64,000 bases of DNA from Lachnospiraceae bacterium XBD2001 (GTDB taxonomy: Bacteria > Bacillota > Clostridia > Lachnospirales > Lachnospiraceae): the NCBI GenBank assembly GCA_900116395.1, contig FPAN01000002.1:372001-436000 (forward strand), in the 5' to 3' direction. The notes beneath the pieces were generated by a model. It did not search any database and was not told where the DNA came from. It was given only the letters and a program-made list of their open reading frames with translations. Positions 1-9,138 of this stretch are shown piece after piece. The translations under genes and the position numbers were made by a program. Position 1 is the first letter of the stretch. Each line of letters opens with the position of its first letter.

Positions 1-395
1 AGGAGATGATAGACACGCTGGTGAAGGAGTATGACTATGTTCCATATGGACAGAAGCACTTTGAAGATTTGATTACTAAGTTCTTAGAGGGGTATTGGGT
101 TCCAAAACGTTTTGGACATGATATTCGTCGTACATGGCTTAGCGCTTTGGTTGTTACTGGTCAGATGAGCAGGGAAGATGCGTTAAAGGAATTGGAACAT
201 CCTCCATTGACTGAAGAAGAAGGGCGAACACTTTTTGCTGATGTGGCAAAGAAATTAGAAATTTCGGAAGAAGAACTTGAGATATACTTAAATCTTCCAG
301 AATGTACGGAATCATTTAAGAGTCAGGAGAAGCTTTATAGTTTTGGAATCCGGCTGTATGAGAAGCTGGGATTGGAGGCGAGAATTCGAAAATGA
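1..395 (+). CDS. N-acetyl sugar amidotransferase, C-terminal part (cut by window start)
   Basis: This is the last ~130 codons of a protein whose start lies before the window; the frame is open to base 1. The visible part has the pattern of the C-terminal region of WbpG/PseA/LegA-type amidotransferases: a YGQKHFED stretch, then RFGHDIRR, then a GQMSREDALKELEHPP segment. In that family the enzyme adds an amidino or acetimidoyl group to an N-acetylated sugar, using ammonia from partner HisH/HisF-like subunits; any partners would lie upstream. Its place at the head of a nonulosonic acid cluster fits a sugar-tailoring role. The ATP-pyrophosphatase motif is not in view, so activity cannot be judged. 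The family call rests on recalled sequence patterns and is fairly secure; the substrate is unknown. Confidence 0.75.
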   Translation, partial: EMIDTLVKEYDYVPYGQKHFEDLITKFLEGYWVPKRFGHDIRRTWLSALVVTGQMSREDALKELEHPPLTEEEGRTLFADVAKKLEISEEELEIYLNLPECTESFKSQEKLYSFGIRLYEKLGLEARIRK

Positions 396-530
396 ATGTA
401 GAATAAGAAGTGTTAAAAGAGTTAGCGGGTCAGACTGACGGCATGCTTACTTCGTGTATTGATTCTGAATCGGGGACTCTTATAACGTCAAAGGCGAAAA
501 CGGGGAGTACAAAGTTGAGGGGGGAAGTAG

Positions 531-858
531 AATTTTAAACCAATTGTACTAGCTGGCAAGTAAAGGGATGACTGCTGTTGAAAAATTGAGAGATATGCTC
601 AGAATGTAACTATGGTTATATGCTTGTTTACCGCAGATGATGCGGATGCTAGTAGTGAGTAATGAGCCTAACAGAAAACTTTTTGAAATAGGATACTTTT
701 GTGGAAAACCCGGAAGAAATAGGATTATTGTAGATGATACTATAATAAATCTTTCTGAAAAGAAAGGGATTTTTTATGACAATAAAAATAATTGGTAACA
801 TGATGTGTTAAAGGAATTATGTGGTTTAGGATTTGAGATAGAGTTTAATATTCTATAG
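531..858 (+). pseudogene. Decayed TIR-like (CAP12/Pycsar-type) effector domain
   Basis: No intact frame exists here, but pieces in shifting frames line up as one domain. They read PIVLAG (about 540-557), ASKGMTAVEKL, ERYAQNVTMVICLFTADDAD (about 590-650), then NRKLFEIGYFCGKPGRN, a stretch ending in KGIFYDNKNNW, a stop, and HDVLKELCGLGFEIEFNIL up to 858. This matches the layout of the TIR-like domain of predicted nucleotide-binding proteins (PF10137, as recalled): a G-x-T-x-x-E-K element, a hydrophobic strand ending in LLTPDD, an RQNVxxElGyFxGxLGR element and a final KELxxxGF. At least two frameshifts and one internal stop break it. Bases 407-538 carry another short open stretch in front, perhaps the N-terminal part. 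The family is known for NAD-degrading antiphage effectors; this copy looks dead. The match was made by eye. Confidence 0.6.
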
Positions 859-906
859 AATGCTACAGGGTAATAAATAAGAATAGTTTATGGAGGTTCA
901 TAAAGT

Positions 907-1536
907 ATGAATGTTGGGTATATTTGGAATAGAATTGCTAGACGTCTAGTGGGAACTGCTATTTCAAATTCGCAATTTGATAAACCGTCAAAAGCACAAG
1001 CTGGAAGTACAGTAATTAATTCAAAATTTGGTTCATACTCCTACTGCGGATTCAATTGTTTAATCGCTAACTGTGAAATAGGTAAGTTTTGCTCTATTGC
1101 TGATAATGTTTCAATTGGCGATTTCAGTCATCCAGTAGATTGGGTATCTACTTCACCTGCATTTTACAAGGGCAGAGATAGTATTCCTAAGGATTTGGCT
1201 GTGCTTAAATATGATTTTTCGTCAAAAAAAACAATTATTGGAAATGATGTGTGGATTGGCAAATCTGTTTTGATTAAGGGTGGTGTTAGAATTGGAGATG
1301 GTGTTGTTGTAGGAATGGGATCGATAGTAACACATGATTTGGAAGCTTATGGTATTTATGCGGGTAATCCGGCGAGACTAATACGAAAGAGGTTTTCTGA
1401 TGAGACTATTGGCGAATTGATGAAGCTTCAATGGTGGAATATGACTCGGGAAGAATTAATAAGGGTGAGAGATGTTATGAATTCACCAGAGCGGTTTGTT
1501 GAACTATTGAAAAAAGAAGGTAGCAGCGTAAAGTGA
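907..1536 (+). CDS. CatB-type hexapeptide-repeat O-acetyltransferase
   Basis: A 209-residue left-handed beta-helix acyltransferase of the xenobiotic/CatB-Vat type. Repeats of the [LIV]-G-x4 kind are visible (IGKFCSIADNVSIGDF, then IGNDVWIGKSVLIKGGVRIGDGVVVGMGSIVTHD), followed by the family's YAGNPARLIRKRF close. The FSHPVDW segment in the loop carries the His expected for acetyl-CoA-dependent transfer. A GGAGG ribosome site stands in front of the ATG. It likely O-acetylates a sugar of the repeat unit in the cytoplasm. It lacks the N-terminal Rossmann-like half of PglD/LegH enzymes, so it is a poor candidate for the missing nonulosonate N-acetyltransferase. Its end overlaps the next gene by 4 bp. 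Confidence 0.85.
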   Translation: MNVGYIWNRIARRLVGTAISNSQFDKPSKAQAGSTVINSKFGSYSYCGFNCLIANCEIGKFCSIADNVSIGDFSHPVDWVSTSPAFYKGRDSIPKDLAVLKYDFSSKKTIIGNDVWIGKSVLIKGGVRIGDGVVVGMGSIVTHDLEAYGIYAGNPARLIRKRFSDETIGELMKLQWWNMTREELIRVRDVMNSPERFVELLKKEGSSVK

Positions 1537-2819
1537 AGAAAGATAGGTTTCTTGCAATAAAGTTGTTTATTGCAGTTTGGATTATTTCAATGCTCTTGTT
1601 GCAAGTGCTCCCTATTGAACCCAAGTATGAAAACCATCTTGACACAATAGTTTTAGTTAGTATTTTTATTTGTGTTGTGTCATGTACGGCGTATTTATGG
1701 TATCAAAAGATAAGGAGTATTCGAGTTAAAGGGTGCGTGCAAAAACCGATGACAGAAGCGAAAATGCTTTTTATGATTCGGTGGTCAGTTATTTCTACTT
1801 TACTTGGAAATATGTTTGTATATATTGATCGAGTATATATTAGAGGAATTGATTATAGTCAAGGATTTCGTAATGCTCGATATCAATGGAATAATTCTTC
1901 CATTCCTGGGAGTATTCTGAGTAAATGTGGAAATCTGATGATTCCATTTTCATATTGTGCGCTTTTTTTAGGATTGTATCATTGGGAATATTTGAACAAA
2001 AAGAATCGGATTATTTCAATTGGGGCAGGATTTGGTGGGCAGTTTGTTATTGCTATGTTAAATGGTGGTAGATCCAACATTTTATTATCAATCTGTTTTG
2101 CTTTGGTAGTATGTGTTCTTCGTAAGTACAATGGAAAAAGTTTTTTGCCTAGGTTTAATGGACGTTTATTGATGATTATAAGTGCTTCTATTGTAATCCT
2201 ATATTATGTTGCATCGATATTATTCTGGATAGCGGATAATGATATAGATTATCTTCAGAAAGTTGCGGATATGTTGGGGGCAAAGGTAAAGGCTGGTTAT
2301 GTATCTAATCCAATAGTGAATATGCTGACTGAAATAGTGCTTTACATTTTGCATGGAATATATTTTATACCAGCGGTAGTAGAAAACTATCAACTACCTG
2401 CAGATATGAATCATAACATATCATTTCGTTGGATATTTGTTATGCTTGCAAGAACACCGTTGTTGAGTGACTATACGATGGAATTGCCGGAATTTGATGT
2501 AGGGGGAGGTAATTTTATAGCCCTTCCTGGAATACTAATATATGATTATGGTTACGTGGGTTTTATTATAGCATGCATTTTTTGGGGTGTTTTACTTGGT
2601 AGTGCAATAAAAATATTAAATACAAATCCAAACAATTACGGGATGGGTGGTTTGGTATTGGTTATATTTATCTTACTACATGTTTATATGTCGGTAATGA
2701 CAATGGCACTTAATTTTGGTTATTTTATGTTTATGATTTTTGCTATGGTTTGTATGGAATTAATAGCTAGAGCAAAATATGGGAAAAGTAGTTGGTTAAA
2801 CGTGATTGTTGAACCCTAA
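1533..2819 (+). CDS. Wzy-like oligosaccharide repeat-unit polymerase
   Basis: A 428-residue integral membrane protein with about ten or more hydrophobic segments. It starts at a GTG that overlaps the upstream stop (GTGA). A large loop between late membrane segments holds polar residues (LSDYTMELPEFDVGGGNF), as usual for O-antigen/capsule polymerases, whose sequences are otherwise poorly conserved. Placement next to an acetyltransferase, a capsule-type protein and a MurJ/Wzx-like flippase supports a role in joining lipid-linked repeat units outside the membrane. The call rests on topology and context more than on a motif. A different multi-span polysaccharide protein is possible. Confidence 0.65.
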   Translation: MKKDRFLAIKLFIAVWIISMLLLQVLPIEPKYENHLDTIVLVSIFICVVSCTAYLWYQKIRSIRVKGCVQKPMTEAKMLFMIRWSVISTLLGNMFVYIDRVYIRGIDYSQGFRNARYQWNNSSIPGSILSKCGNLMIPFSYCALFLGLYHWEYLNKKNRIISIGAGFGGQFVIAMLNGGRSNILLSICFALVVCVLRKYNGKSFLPRFNGRLLMIISASIVILYYVASILFWIADNDIDYLQKVADMLGAKVKAGYVSNPIVNMLTEIVLYILHGIYFIPAVVENYQLPADMNHNISFRWIFVMLARTPLLSDYTMELPEFDVGGGNFIALPGILIYDYGYVGFIIACIFWGVLLGSAIKILNTNPNNYGMGGLVLVIFILLHVYMSVMTMALNFGYFMFMIFAMVCMELIARAKYGKSSWLNVIVEP

Positions 2820-2847
2820 AATATCCTATGTAAGGAGTGAAAATAAA

Positions 2848-4326
2848 GTGAAGAAAAATCTACTAACATGTTGGTTTTATGGCGTCAATAATAAGCCATT
2901 CGAGTTTTTTTTAGATGAGTTTGACATTGAAAAATGTCATTGTATTACAATAGATAAAGAAAGTAATGTTTGCGATGATAGAATTGTTATGCTAAATATT
3001 AGTAATTCTCTAGAACACTATCAAAATGCGAACATTGTGTATGAATTAGATGACAAAATTGTGGATTTGATGAAACCATATGAGCAAACTTGTCTTGACT
3101 TAATTAATCGTTGGCGTAGAAGTTATACTTACAAGAGTGATTATCAAGAGATTAAAAACCTGTATTTTATATTCTTGAGATATTGGAATGACTATATTTT
3201 AAAGAATAATATTAATTTAATGGTTGTTAATACTATGCCGCACGTAGTTGATGAGATAATGCCTTACGCAATATGCAGGGCATATGGTATTCCGACTATT
3301 ATTCAAGGTGTTATACCATTTAGAAATGGAGCAAAGACGAATTATATATTGCGCCCTAATGCAATCGAATTTGACCTAAATAGTAGAAATAGATATTTGG
3401 AAGCTAAGCAAAAGTACAGCGCAAGCAATGAATCAATAGATGTTATCCCTGAACTAGAGGCTTATTTTGAACAGTATGATCCAACGGCAAAGGGAAATCA
3501 AAAGGTAATATATTATAACGAAAAGAATTCGATTATTAGTAAATTGAATGATTATCGATTGAGAGCAGCAAAGTACATAGATCGTGGTGATACTAAAGTA
3601 CTAACTAATAAAGTGAAATACATGCTTAAGGTGAAAACAGAAACGGCACGTTTTCTGCGTCAAGTCGAGTCGTTAGAAGATAAAGCGGATACGAATAGAA
3701 AGTATATGCTGTTTTGTCTTCACCTTCAGCCTGAAGCTACAACGACACCGGCTGGTGGTAATTATGCCGACCAGTTGATGGCAATTAGATTAATTTCTCA
3801 GTGTCTACCAGATGATATGTATCTGTATGTGAAGGAACATCCTGCATATTGGACGCAGAAAAATCGACTAGAGAGTGTTTATGAGAGCCGAAGTATTGAG
3901 TTCTACCAAAATATTAAGAAGCTACGAAATGTAGTTTTGGTAGATCATAAAGTATCTTCCGGCGAATTAATGAATAAGTGCTCTGCTGTGGTAACTATTA
4001 ATGGTACAGTAGGATTTGAGGCCTTGTTTAAAGGTATACCGGTAATGACCTTTGCTGCTACGTTCTTCGAACAGTTCCCGTATGCGTTTAGAGTGCGAAC
4101 CAAGGAAGACTGTCAAAAGGCAATTAATGAAATCCTAAACAATTCTTTTGACTATAATCGTCGGGAAGTGGAAATTTTGTTATCATCTGTACAAAAGTAT
4201 GTTGTCCCAATGGGAATGTTTGAAAAGAATTTTCTTGATAATGGAGCGCCTGCGGTGAGCGATGACGATCGAATGTGTTTGATTAATAAAATAATGGAAT
4301 TCTATAAAGAGTATTATGAAGACTAA
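2848..4326 (+). CDS. Capsule-synthesis-type protein (GT-B-like)
   Basis: The chosen start is the GTG at 2848, because AAGGAG lies about 10 bases before it; an earlier in-frame TTG at 2806 falls inside the previous gene and has no such site. The 492-residue soluble protein has in its C-terminal half the pattern of capsule polysaccharide biosynthesis proteins: YVKEHP, then a segment with VVLVDHKVSSGELMNKCSAV, then TINGTVGFEALFKGIPVMTF. These resemble the donor-binding half of GT-B glycosyltransferases. It probably transfers a sugar or takes part in capsule assembly in the cytoplasm. The N-terminal ~250 residues were not recognised. It ends inside the next gene (11 bp overlap), so translation is probably coupled. 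Confidence 0.6.
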   Translation: MKKNLLTCWFYGVNNKPFEFFLDEFDIEKCHCITIDKESNVCDDRIVMLNISNSLEHYQNANIVYELDDKIVDLMKPYEQTCLDLINRWRRSYTYKSDYQEIKNLYFIFLRYWNDYILKNNINLMVVNTMPHVVDEIMPYAICRAYGIPTIIQGVIPFRNGAKTNYILRPNAIEFDLNSRNRYLEAKQKYSASNESIDVIPELEAYFEQYDPTAKGNQKVIYYNEKNSIISKLNDYRLRAAKYIDRGDTKVLTNKVKYMLKVKTETARFLRQVESLEDKADTNRKYMLFCLHLQPEATTTPAGGNYADQLMAIRLISQCLPDDMYLYVKEHPAYWTQKNRLESVYESRSIEFYQNIKKLRNVVLVDHKVSSGELMNKCSAVVTINGTVGFEALFKGIPVMTFAATFFEQFPYAFRVRTKEDCQKAINEILNNSFDYNRREVEILLSSVQKYVVPMGMFEKNFLDNGAPAVSDDDRMCLINKIMEFYKEYYED

Positions 4327-5851
4327 GCTTTCTTTAAAGAAAACGGCAGTTATTGTTATTGGTATTTCTGTTATAGGAAAGTTGTTTGGATTTGTTAGAG
4401 AACTGTTATTAGCTAATTATTTTGGAACATCTGGAATTGTTGATGTTTACTTAATGAGTATGACAATTCCATCGATCCTTTTTGGGTTCTTGCCAGCAAT
4501 CGGAATTGGTTTTACGCCAATCTATTTCGAAATCAGTAATGATAACAAAAAGAATAGATTTACTAGTAACGCTTTAATAGCAAGTGCTGTATTTGCAATA
4601 CTTTGCATTATTCTTACAATTGTATTACGCAATCAAATTGTTTCGATATGTGCGCCAGGATTTAGTGTGGCGAATAAGGAACTGACATCCAGATTTTTGA
4701 ATATTACAGTTTGGTGTGTTCTGTTTAATACGCCTGTGCAGATTTTGACTGCGTATCTTAACTGCAATCAAGATTATGTAAATAGTAATATTTCAAATTT
4801 GTTTGTGAGTGTTACGCAAGCGGTATTTGTAATTATTGCTGCAAGTGTTGATGCTATTTTTTTACCAATAGGTATTGTTGTTCCTTGGATTTTTCAGCTA
4901 ATTTGGTTGTTTGCTTCATCAAAGAAAAAAGGATTATTACTGTGTAGATATTCAAGACACGATGAATATATTAGACGACTTCTGATTATTTCAGTTCCAC
5001 TATTCTTTAGTAATATTCTTGTTGATATTAATGGATTTGTTGATAAAATGCTGTCTTCTTCTTTAGATGAAGGAAAGTTATCAGCGTTGAATTATGCGTT
5101 TACGCTTAGAGCAGTATTTGTAACTGCTGCTTCTGCGGTTATTACGACGATTTTTTATCCGCGAATTGCTGAGAGGGTAAAGGAAAACGAGAATAAAGCA
5201 GTTTGCTATTATATAAATAGAGGAATGGACAGCATTTCATTTATAATTTTGCCTATAATGCTTCTATGCATTATATTTGCAAATGAGATTATAACTATTG
5301 TTTTAAAACGCGGTAGTTTTGATGTTGAATCGGCTATGATAACAACACTTCCTTTTATTATGTATATGCTTTCGCTTATAGTCTTAGTGTGGAGAGAATT
5401 GTTAATTAAAATTATGTACTCATATAATCAGACTAAGCGAAATTTGTTGTTCAGTTTGTTTGAAATTAGTATTAATATTTGTCTTTCTTTAGTTTTAGTA
5501 AATACTCTTGAACATGCTGGACTAGCGTTGGCAACTACGATTGCAGCGTATATATCGTTCCCGATTTATATTTACAATATAAAAAAGACTATTCCTGAAC
5601 TTGGTATTAAGAATAGTTTCTACAAGATACTGAAAGAAATCATTGCAGCTGGAATCATGGTCTTAATTAGTAAGTTGATATTCACTAATGTGTTAGGAAG
5701 TTTGCAGGGTGGACTGTTTGAAATGATAACAGTGTTATTGCTAAGTTGTATAGTTGGCTTATCTGCATATCTATTGATAACATATTTGCTGTGCGTAGAA
5801 GAATGTCGGATGATTGTAGGAAGAATATATAGTATATTAAAGAAAAGATGA
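4316..5851 (+). CDS. MurJ/MviN-family lipid-linked oligosaccharide flippase
   Basis: A 511-residue protein of about 13-14 membrane segments. The N-terminus reads GISVIGKLFGFVRELLLANYFGTSGIVDVYLMS, close to the opening of MurJ/MviN proteins (the SKxLGFxRexxla pattern with a charged Arg-Glu pair in TM1). Later segments have the MOP-superfamily layout. Since it lies inside a polysaccharide cluster next to a Wzy-like protein, it most likely serves as the Wzx-type exporter of the repeat unit, not as the housekeeping lipid II flippase. It overlaps the upstream gene by 11 bp. Its very AT-rich codon use matches its neighbours. Confidence 0.8.
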   Translation: MKTKLSLKKTAVIVIGISVIGKLFGFVRELLLANYFGTSGIVDVYLMSMTIPSILFGFLPAIGIGFTPIYFEISNDNKKNRFTSNALIASAVFAILCIILTIVLRNQIVSICAPGFSVANKELTSRFLNITVWCVLFNTPVQILTAYLNCNQDYVNSNISNLFVSVTQAVFVIIAASVDAIFLPIGIVVPWIFQLIWLFASSKKKGLLLCRYSRHDEYIRRLLIISVPLFFSNILVDINGFVDKMLSSSLDEGKLSALNYAFTLRAVFVTAASAVITTIFYPRIAERVKENENKAVCYYINRGMDSISFIILPIMLLCIIFANEIITIVLKRGSFDVESAMITTLPFIMYMLSLIVLVWRELLIKIMYSYNQTKRNLLFSLFEISINICLSLVLVNTLEHAGLALATTIAAYISFPIYIYNIKKTIPELGIKNSFYKILKEIIAAGIMVLISKLIFTNVLGSLQGGLFEMITVLLLSCIVGLSAYLLITYLLCVEECRMIVGRIYSILKKR

Positions 5852-5878
5852 TATTAATAGATGATTTGGTGTTTGTAA

Positions 5879-6931
5879 ATGAATAAAAAAGAATTAAATA
5901 CTATTTTGGGATCACAGAGCCTAACGTTATCGGAGGCAATGCAACAGATTAATCGAAATACATATGGAATACTGTTTTTAACTGATGCGAATGGTCGACT
6001 TGTAGGCTGTCTATCAGATGGCGATGTGCGTCGTTTTTTGTTAAGCGGTGGTCAAATGTCGGATTCCGTTATGGCGGCGGCAGAGCATTACCCACGTTGT
6101 GCTTCAACTAGAGATGAGGCAAAGAGACTCTATGATAAGAAAAATTTTATTGTAATTCCGATTTTAGACGAGCATCGTGTGATTGTGGATCTGTACCTTG
6201 GCGATGGTCAAGCGCAAAAGAAACCGCACAATCCTCTTGATATTCCTGTCGTTATAAATGCTGGCGGTAAAGGAACCCGATTAGATCCATTTACGCGAGT
6301 TCTTCCCAAACCGCTGATACCAGTGGGAGAATTTCCGATTATCGAGTTGATTATGCGAGAATACCAGACGTATGCGTGCGATGATTTTCACATCATCGTT
6401 AATTATAAAAAGGATTTAATAAAAGCATATTTTGCCGACAATGAGAATCAGTATCAGATAAACTGGTATGAGGAAAGCCAGCCTCTTGGAACAGGAGGGG
6501 GACTTAGCTTATTAAAGGGACAGATTAACGAGACATTTTTCTTTGCTAATTGTGATGTGCTATTGACTGCAAATTATGAGGATATGCTAGCTTTTCATAA
6601 AGAACAGGGGAATGCAATCACTATGATTTGTGCCTACAAGAATCTTGAGATTCCGTATGGTGTGATTGATATGGGAGTTAATGGTAAGATTGAATCTATG
6701 CGGGAAAAACCGGTAATGTCATTTTTAACCAATACAGGCTGCTATATTGTAGAACCTGAAGTTCTTGAAGATATGGTGGAAGGTGAATCAATAGGTTTTC
6801 CTGACGTAATTGAACGTCAAAAAGCAAAGGGACGCAAGGTTGCTGCTTATCCTATTTCAGAGAATGATTGGATGGATATGGGGCAGTTGCCAGAATTAGA
6901 GAAGATGCGTGTAAAACTCTATGGAGAGTAG
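5879..6931 (+). CDS. CBS-domain sugar-1-phosphate guanylyltransferase, PtmE-like
   Basis: A 350-residue two-part protein. Residues 1 to ~115 form a pair of CBS-like repeats (GILFLTDANGRLVGCLSDGDVRRF is typical). Residues ~120-350 form a sugar nucleotidyltransferase with the GGKGTRLDPFTRVLPKPLIPVG signature, a later NCDVLL metal-binding Asp and NDWMDMG near the end. CBS plus nucleotidyltransferase is the layout of PtmE, the glucosamine-1-phosphate guanylyltransferase that begins the GDP-linked legionaminic acid pathway in Campylobacter. The next genes (LegI/NeuB, LegG/NeuC) belong to the same pathway, which supports this reading. Nucleotide specificity cannot be proved by eye, and a thymidylyl- or other transferase remains possible. 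Confidence 0.75.
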   Translation: MNKKELNTILGSQSLTLSEAMQQINRNTYGILFLTDANGRLVGCLSDGDVRRFLLSGGQMSDSVMAAAEHYPRCASTRDEAKRLYDKKNFIVIPILDEHRVIVDLYLGDGQAQKKPHNPLDIPVVINAGGKGTRLDPFTRVLPKPLIPVGEFPIIELIMREYQTYACDDFHIIVNYKKDLIKAYFADNENQYQINWYEESQPLGTGGGLSLLKGQINETFFFANCDVLLTANYEDMLAFHKEQGNAITMICAYKNLEIPYGVIDMGVNGKIESMREKPVMSFLTNTGCYIVEPEVLEDMVEGESIGFPDVIERQKAKGRKVAAYPISENDWMDMGQLPELEKMRVKLYGE

Positions 6932-6936
6932 TATAA

Positions 6937-7929
6937 ATGAGTGTTTTTATTATTGCTGAAGCGGGAGTGAATCATAACGGAAGTTATGAATTGGCGTGTG
7001 GTTTGGTGGATGCTGCGAAGGAAGCAGGTGCGGATTGCATCAAATTTCAAACTTTCAAAGCAGAAAAACTGGTTTCTCATAACGCTAAGAAGGCGGAGTA
7101 TCAAAAGAAAACAACGGGGGATACCTCGCAACAGGAAATGCTTAAGAAACTGGAATTATCATATGAACAGTTTATCAGCCTGAAGGAGTACTGTGAGAAG
7201 GTAGGAATAAGATTTCTTTCAACTCCGTTTGACTTTGATAGCATTAATTTCTTAAATTCCATGGACATGCCTTTTTGGAAAATACCGTCTGGGGAGATAA
7301 CGAATTATCCATATTTGGTCGCATTAGCTAAAACAGGCAAACCAATTGTAATGTCTACAGGAATGTGTGAGATGTATGAGATAGAAGCGGCAATCGATGT
7401 CCTGCGCGAGCATGGAGCAGAAGATATAAAGCTTCTCCATTGTAATACAGAATATCCCACACCATTTGAAGACGTGAATTTACGCGCTATGAAAACTATG
7501 GCGGAAACATTTCATGTAGAGGTGGGCTATTCAGATCATACCAAGGGGATAGAAGTCCCTATTGCCGCCGTTGCTATGGGGGCGACAATTATTGAAAAGC
7601 ACTTCACTCTTGATCGAAATATGGAAGGACCGGATCATAAGGCAAGTTTGGAACCGCAAGAACTTGCGGAAATGGTAAGAGGTATTCGCCATATTGAAAG
7701 TGCATTGGGTACTGGAATAAAGGCACCTTCATGTTCTGAACGAAAGAACATAGAGGTTGCTCGGAAGAGTATTGTAGCAAGTAAGTACATTCAGCCTGGA
7801 GAAGTGTTTTCAGAGGACAATCTAACGGTTAAACGTCCAGGGACTGGTATAAATCCAATGAGATGGAATGAAGTCGTTGGAAGACGAGCAAATCGTGAAT
7901 ATGATGAGGATGAATTAATTGAGTTATGA
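6937..7929 (+). CDS. N-acylneuraminate/legionaminic acid synthase (NeuB/LegI family)
   Basis: A 330-residue synthase that condenses PEP with a 6-carbon sugar to make a nine-carbon nonulosonic acid. The N-terminal TIM barrel opens with FIIAEAGVNHNGSYELA and ADCIKFQTFKAEKLVS, shows STPFD, STGMC and HCNTEYPTP, then VGYSDHT and EKHFTLDRNMEGPDHKAS, all hallmark NeuB segments. The C-terminal ~60 residues form the antifreeze-like SAF domain (RKSIVASKYIQPGE to the end). A GGAG ribosome site precedes the ATG and the gene overlaps the next by ATGA. The neighbourhood (PtmE-like, LegB-, LegC- and LegG-like enzymes) favours legionaminic over neuraminic acid; the substrate itself is inferred. Confidence 0.9.
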   Translation: MSVFIIAEAGVNHNGSYELACGLVDAAKEAGADCIKFQTFKAEKLVSHNAKKAEYQKKTTGDTSQQEMLKKLELSYEQFISLKEYCEKVGIRFLSTPFDFDSINFLNSMDMPFWKIPSGEITNYPYLVALAKTGKPIVMSTGMCEMYEIEAAIDVLREHGAEDIKLLHCNTEYPTPFEDVNLRAMKTMAETFHVEVGYSDHTKGIEVPIAAVAMGATIIEKHFTLDRNMEGPDHKASLEPQELAEMVRGIRHIESALGTGIKAPSCSERKNIEVARKSIVASKYIQPGEVFSEDNLTVKRPGTGINPMRWNEVVGRRANREYDEDELIEL

Positions 7930-9098
7930 AAAGGATAGCAGTAGTTACCGCAACAAGAGCAGAATATGGCCTGTTAGCACCTGTAATAAAAGAATTGCGA
8001 AAACAAGAGGATTCTGGGTTTAGAGCGGAGCTAATTGTAACAGGAACTCATTTGAGTAAAAAATATGGAATGACTGTTCATGAAATTGAAAATGATGGGG
8101 TCCGTATAGATTACCAGGTGCCGATTTCTGTGGCTTCCGAGACCGAATTAGATATTTCACGTAATCAGGCAGAAGTACTGGTGAAGTTTACTGAGTTGTT
8201 TGTGAAAGAACGCTTTGATGCAATTGTCCTACTAGGTGACCGCTATGAAACCTTGGCTGTGGCTATTGCTGCAGGTAATACTCGAACACCAATATTTCAT
8301 CTTTGTGGTGGTGATACAACAGAGGGAGCCATTGATGAATGGATTCGACATTCTATAACTAAAATGAGCTATCTTCATTTTGTTACGAATGAAGATAGTC
8401 GTCGAAGAGTGATTCAAATGGGGGAGGATCCTAGCAGAGTATTTAATTATGGCTCAACGAGCATAGATAACGTGCTTCAAGCTGCGGATATGACAAAAAA
8501 AGAAGCGCTAGATAGCATTGGACTGCCGGATTGTAAATATGCTTTATGTACCTATCATCCGGTGACCATGGAAGGTGAATCGGTAGATTATCAAATTGGA
8601 GAATTTCTTGAAGCAATCAAGGCATTTCCGGAGATTGAGTTCATTGTTACAAAATCGAATGCAGATCAGGGTGGAGCACGGATTAATAAGTTGTTAGATG
8701 AAGCGGAAACAAGTATTGAAAACCTTCATGTGTATACCTCACTAGGTGTTAGAAGATATTTGTCTCTTATGAAGTCTGCTGAATTTGTTTTGGGAAATTC
8801 ATCTAGTGGAATTATAGAAGCACCGGCATTTGGTGTGCCTACTGTGAATATTGGTGATAGACAAAGAGGAAGATTGCAAGCAAAGAGTATAATTAATTGT
8901 AACAGCGATTTTAATAGTATTTGTATTGCAATAACAAAAGCACGAGAGAACGCCTTTGTTGGTAATTGTAGAGAATCAAAAGGGGTATATGGTTTGGGAA
9001 ATGCTAGTGTTAAGATTGCTAATACGATATTTGATAAGTTAGGAAAAAGTAAGATTGATTTAATGAAGGCATTTTATATAGTTCCTGTAAAAAACTAG
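7926..9098 (+). CDS. Hydrolysing NDP-sugar 2-epimerase (NeuC/LegG family)
   Basis: A 390-residue GT-B-fold epimerase that removes the nucleotide and inverts C2, giving the free sugar used by NeuB/LegI. It shows TATRAEYGLLAPVI at the start, LLGDRYE, HLCGGDTTEGAIDEWIRHSITK and LGNSSSGIIEAPAFGVPTVNIGDRQRGR, the NeuC-type signatures that differ from the non-hydrolysing WecB type. The ATG overlaps the upstream stop (ATGA), so it is co-translated with the synthase. In a GDP-legionaminate route this would be the LegG step. Confidence 0.9.
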   Translation: MKRIAVVTATRAEYGLLAPVIKELRKQEDSGFRAELIVTGTHLSKKYGMTVHEIENDGVRIDYQVPISVASETELDISRNQAEVLVKFTELFVKERFDAIVLLGDRYETLAVAIAAGNTRTPIFHLCGGDTTEGAIDEWIRHSITKMSYLHFVTNEDSRRRVIQMGEDPSRVFNYGSTSIDNVLQAADMTKKEALDSIGLPDCKYALCTYHPVTMEGESVDYQIGEFLEAIKAFPEIEFIVTKSNADQGGARINKLLDEAETSIENLHVYTSLGVRRYLSLMKSAEFVLGNSSSGIIEAPAFGVPTVNIGDRQRGRLQAKSIINCNSDFNSICIAITKARENAFVGNCRESKGVYGLGNASVKIANTIFDKLGKSKIDLMKAFYIVPVKN

Positions 9099-9138
9099 GA
9101 TTACTATTCTGTATAGTGCTAAAGGAGTTTTTGTTTCT

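Noticed and set aside
407-538. Independent small gene before the TIR remnant
   Set aside because: The stretch is open for about 43 codons but has no start with a ribosome site and leads into the broken domain; it is better seen as part of the same pseudogene.
907-1536. The acetyltransferase as the missing LegH
   Set aside because: It is a CatB/Vat-type hexapeptide enzyme without the PglD-like N-terminal half and is separated from the nonulosonate genes.
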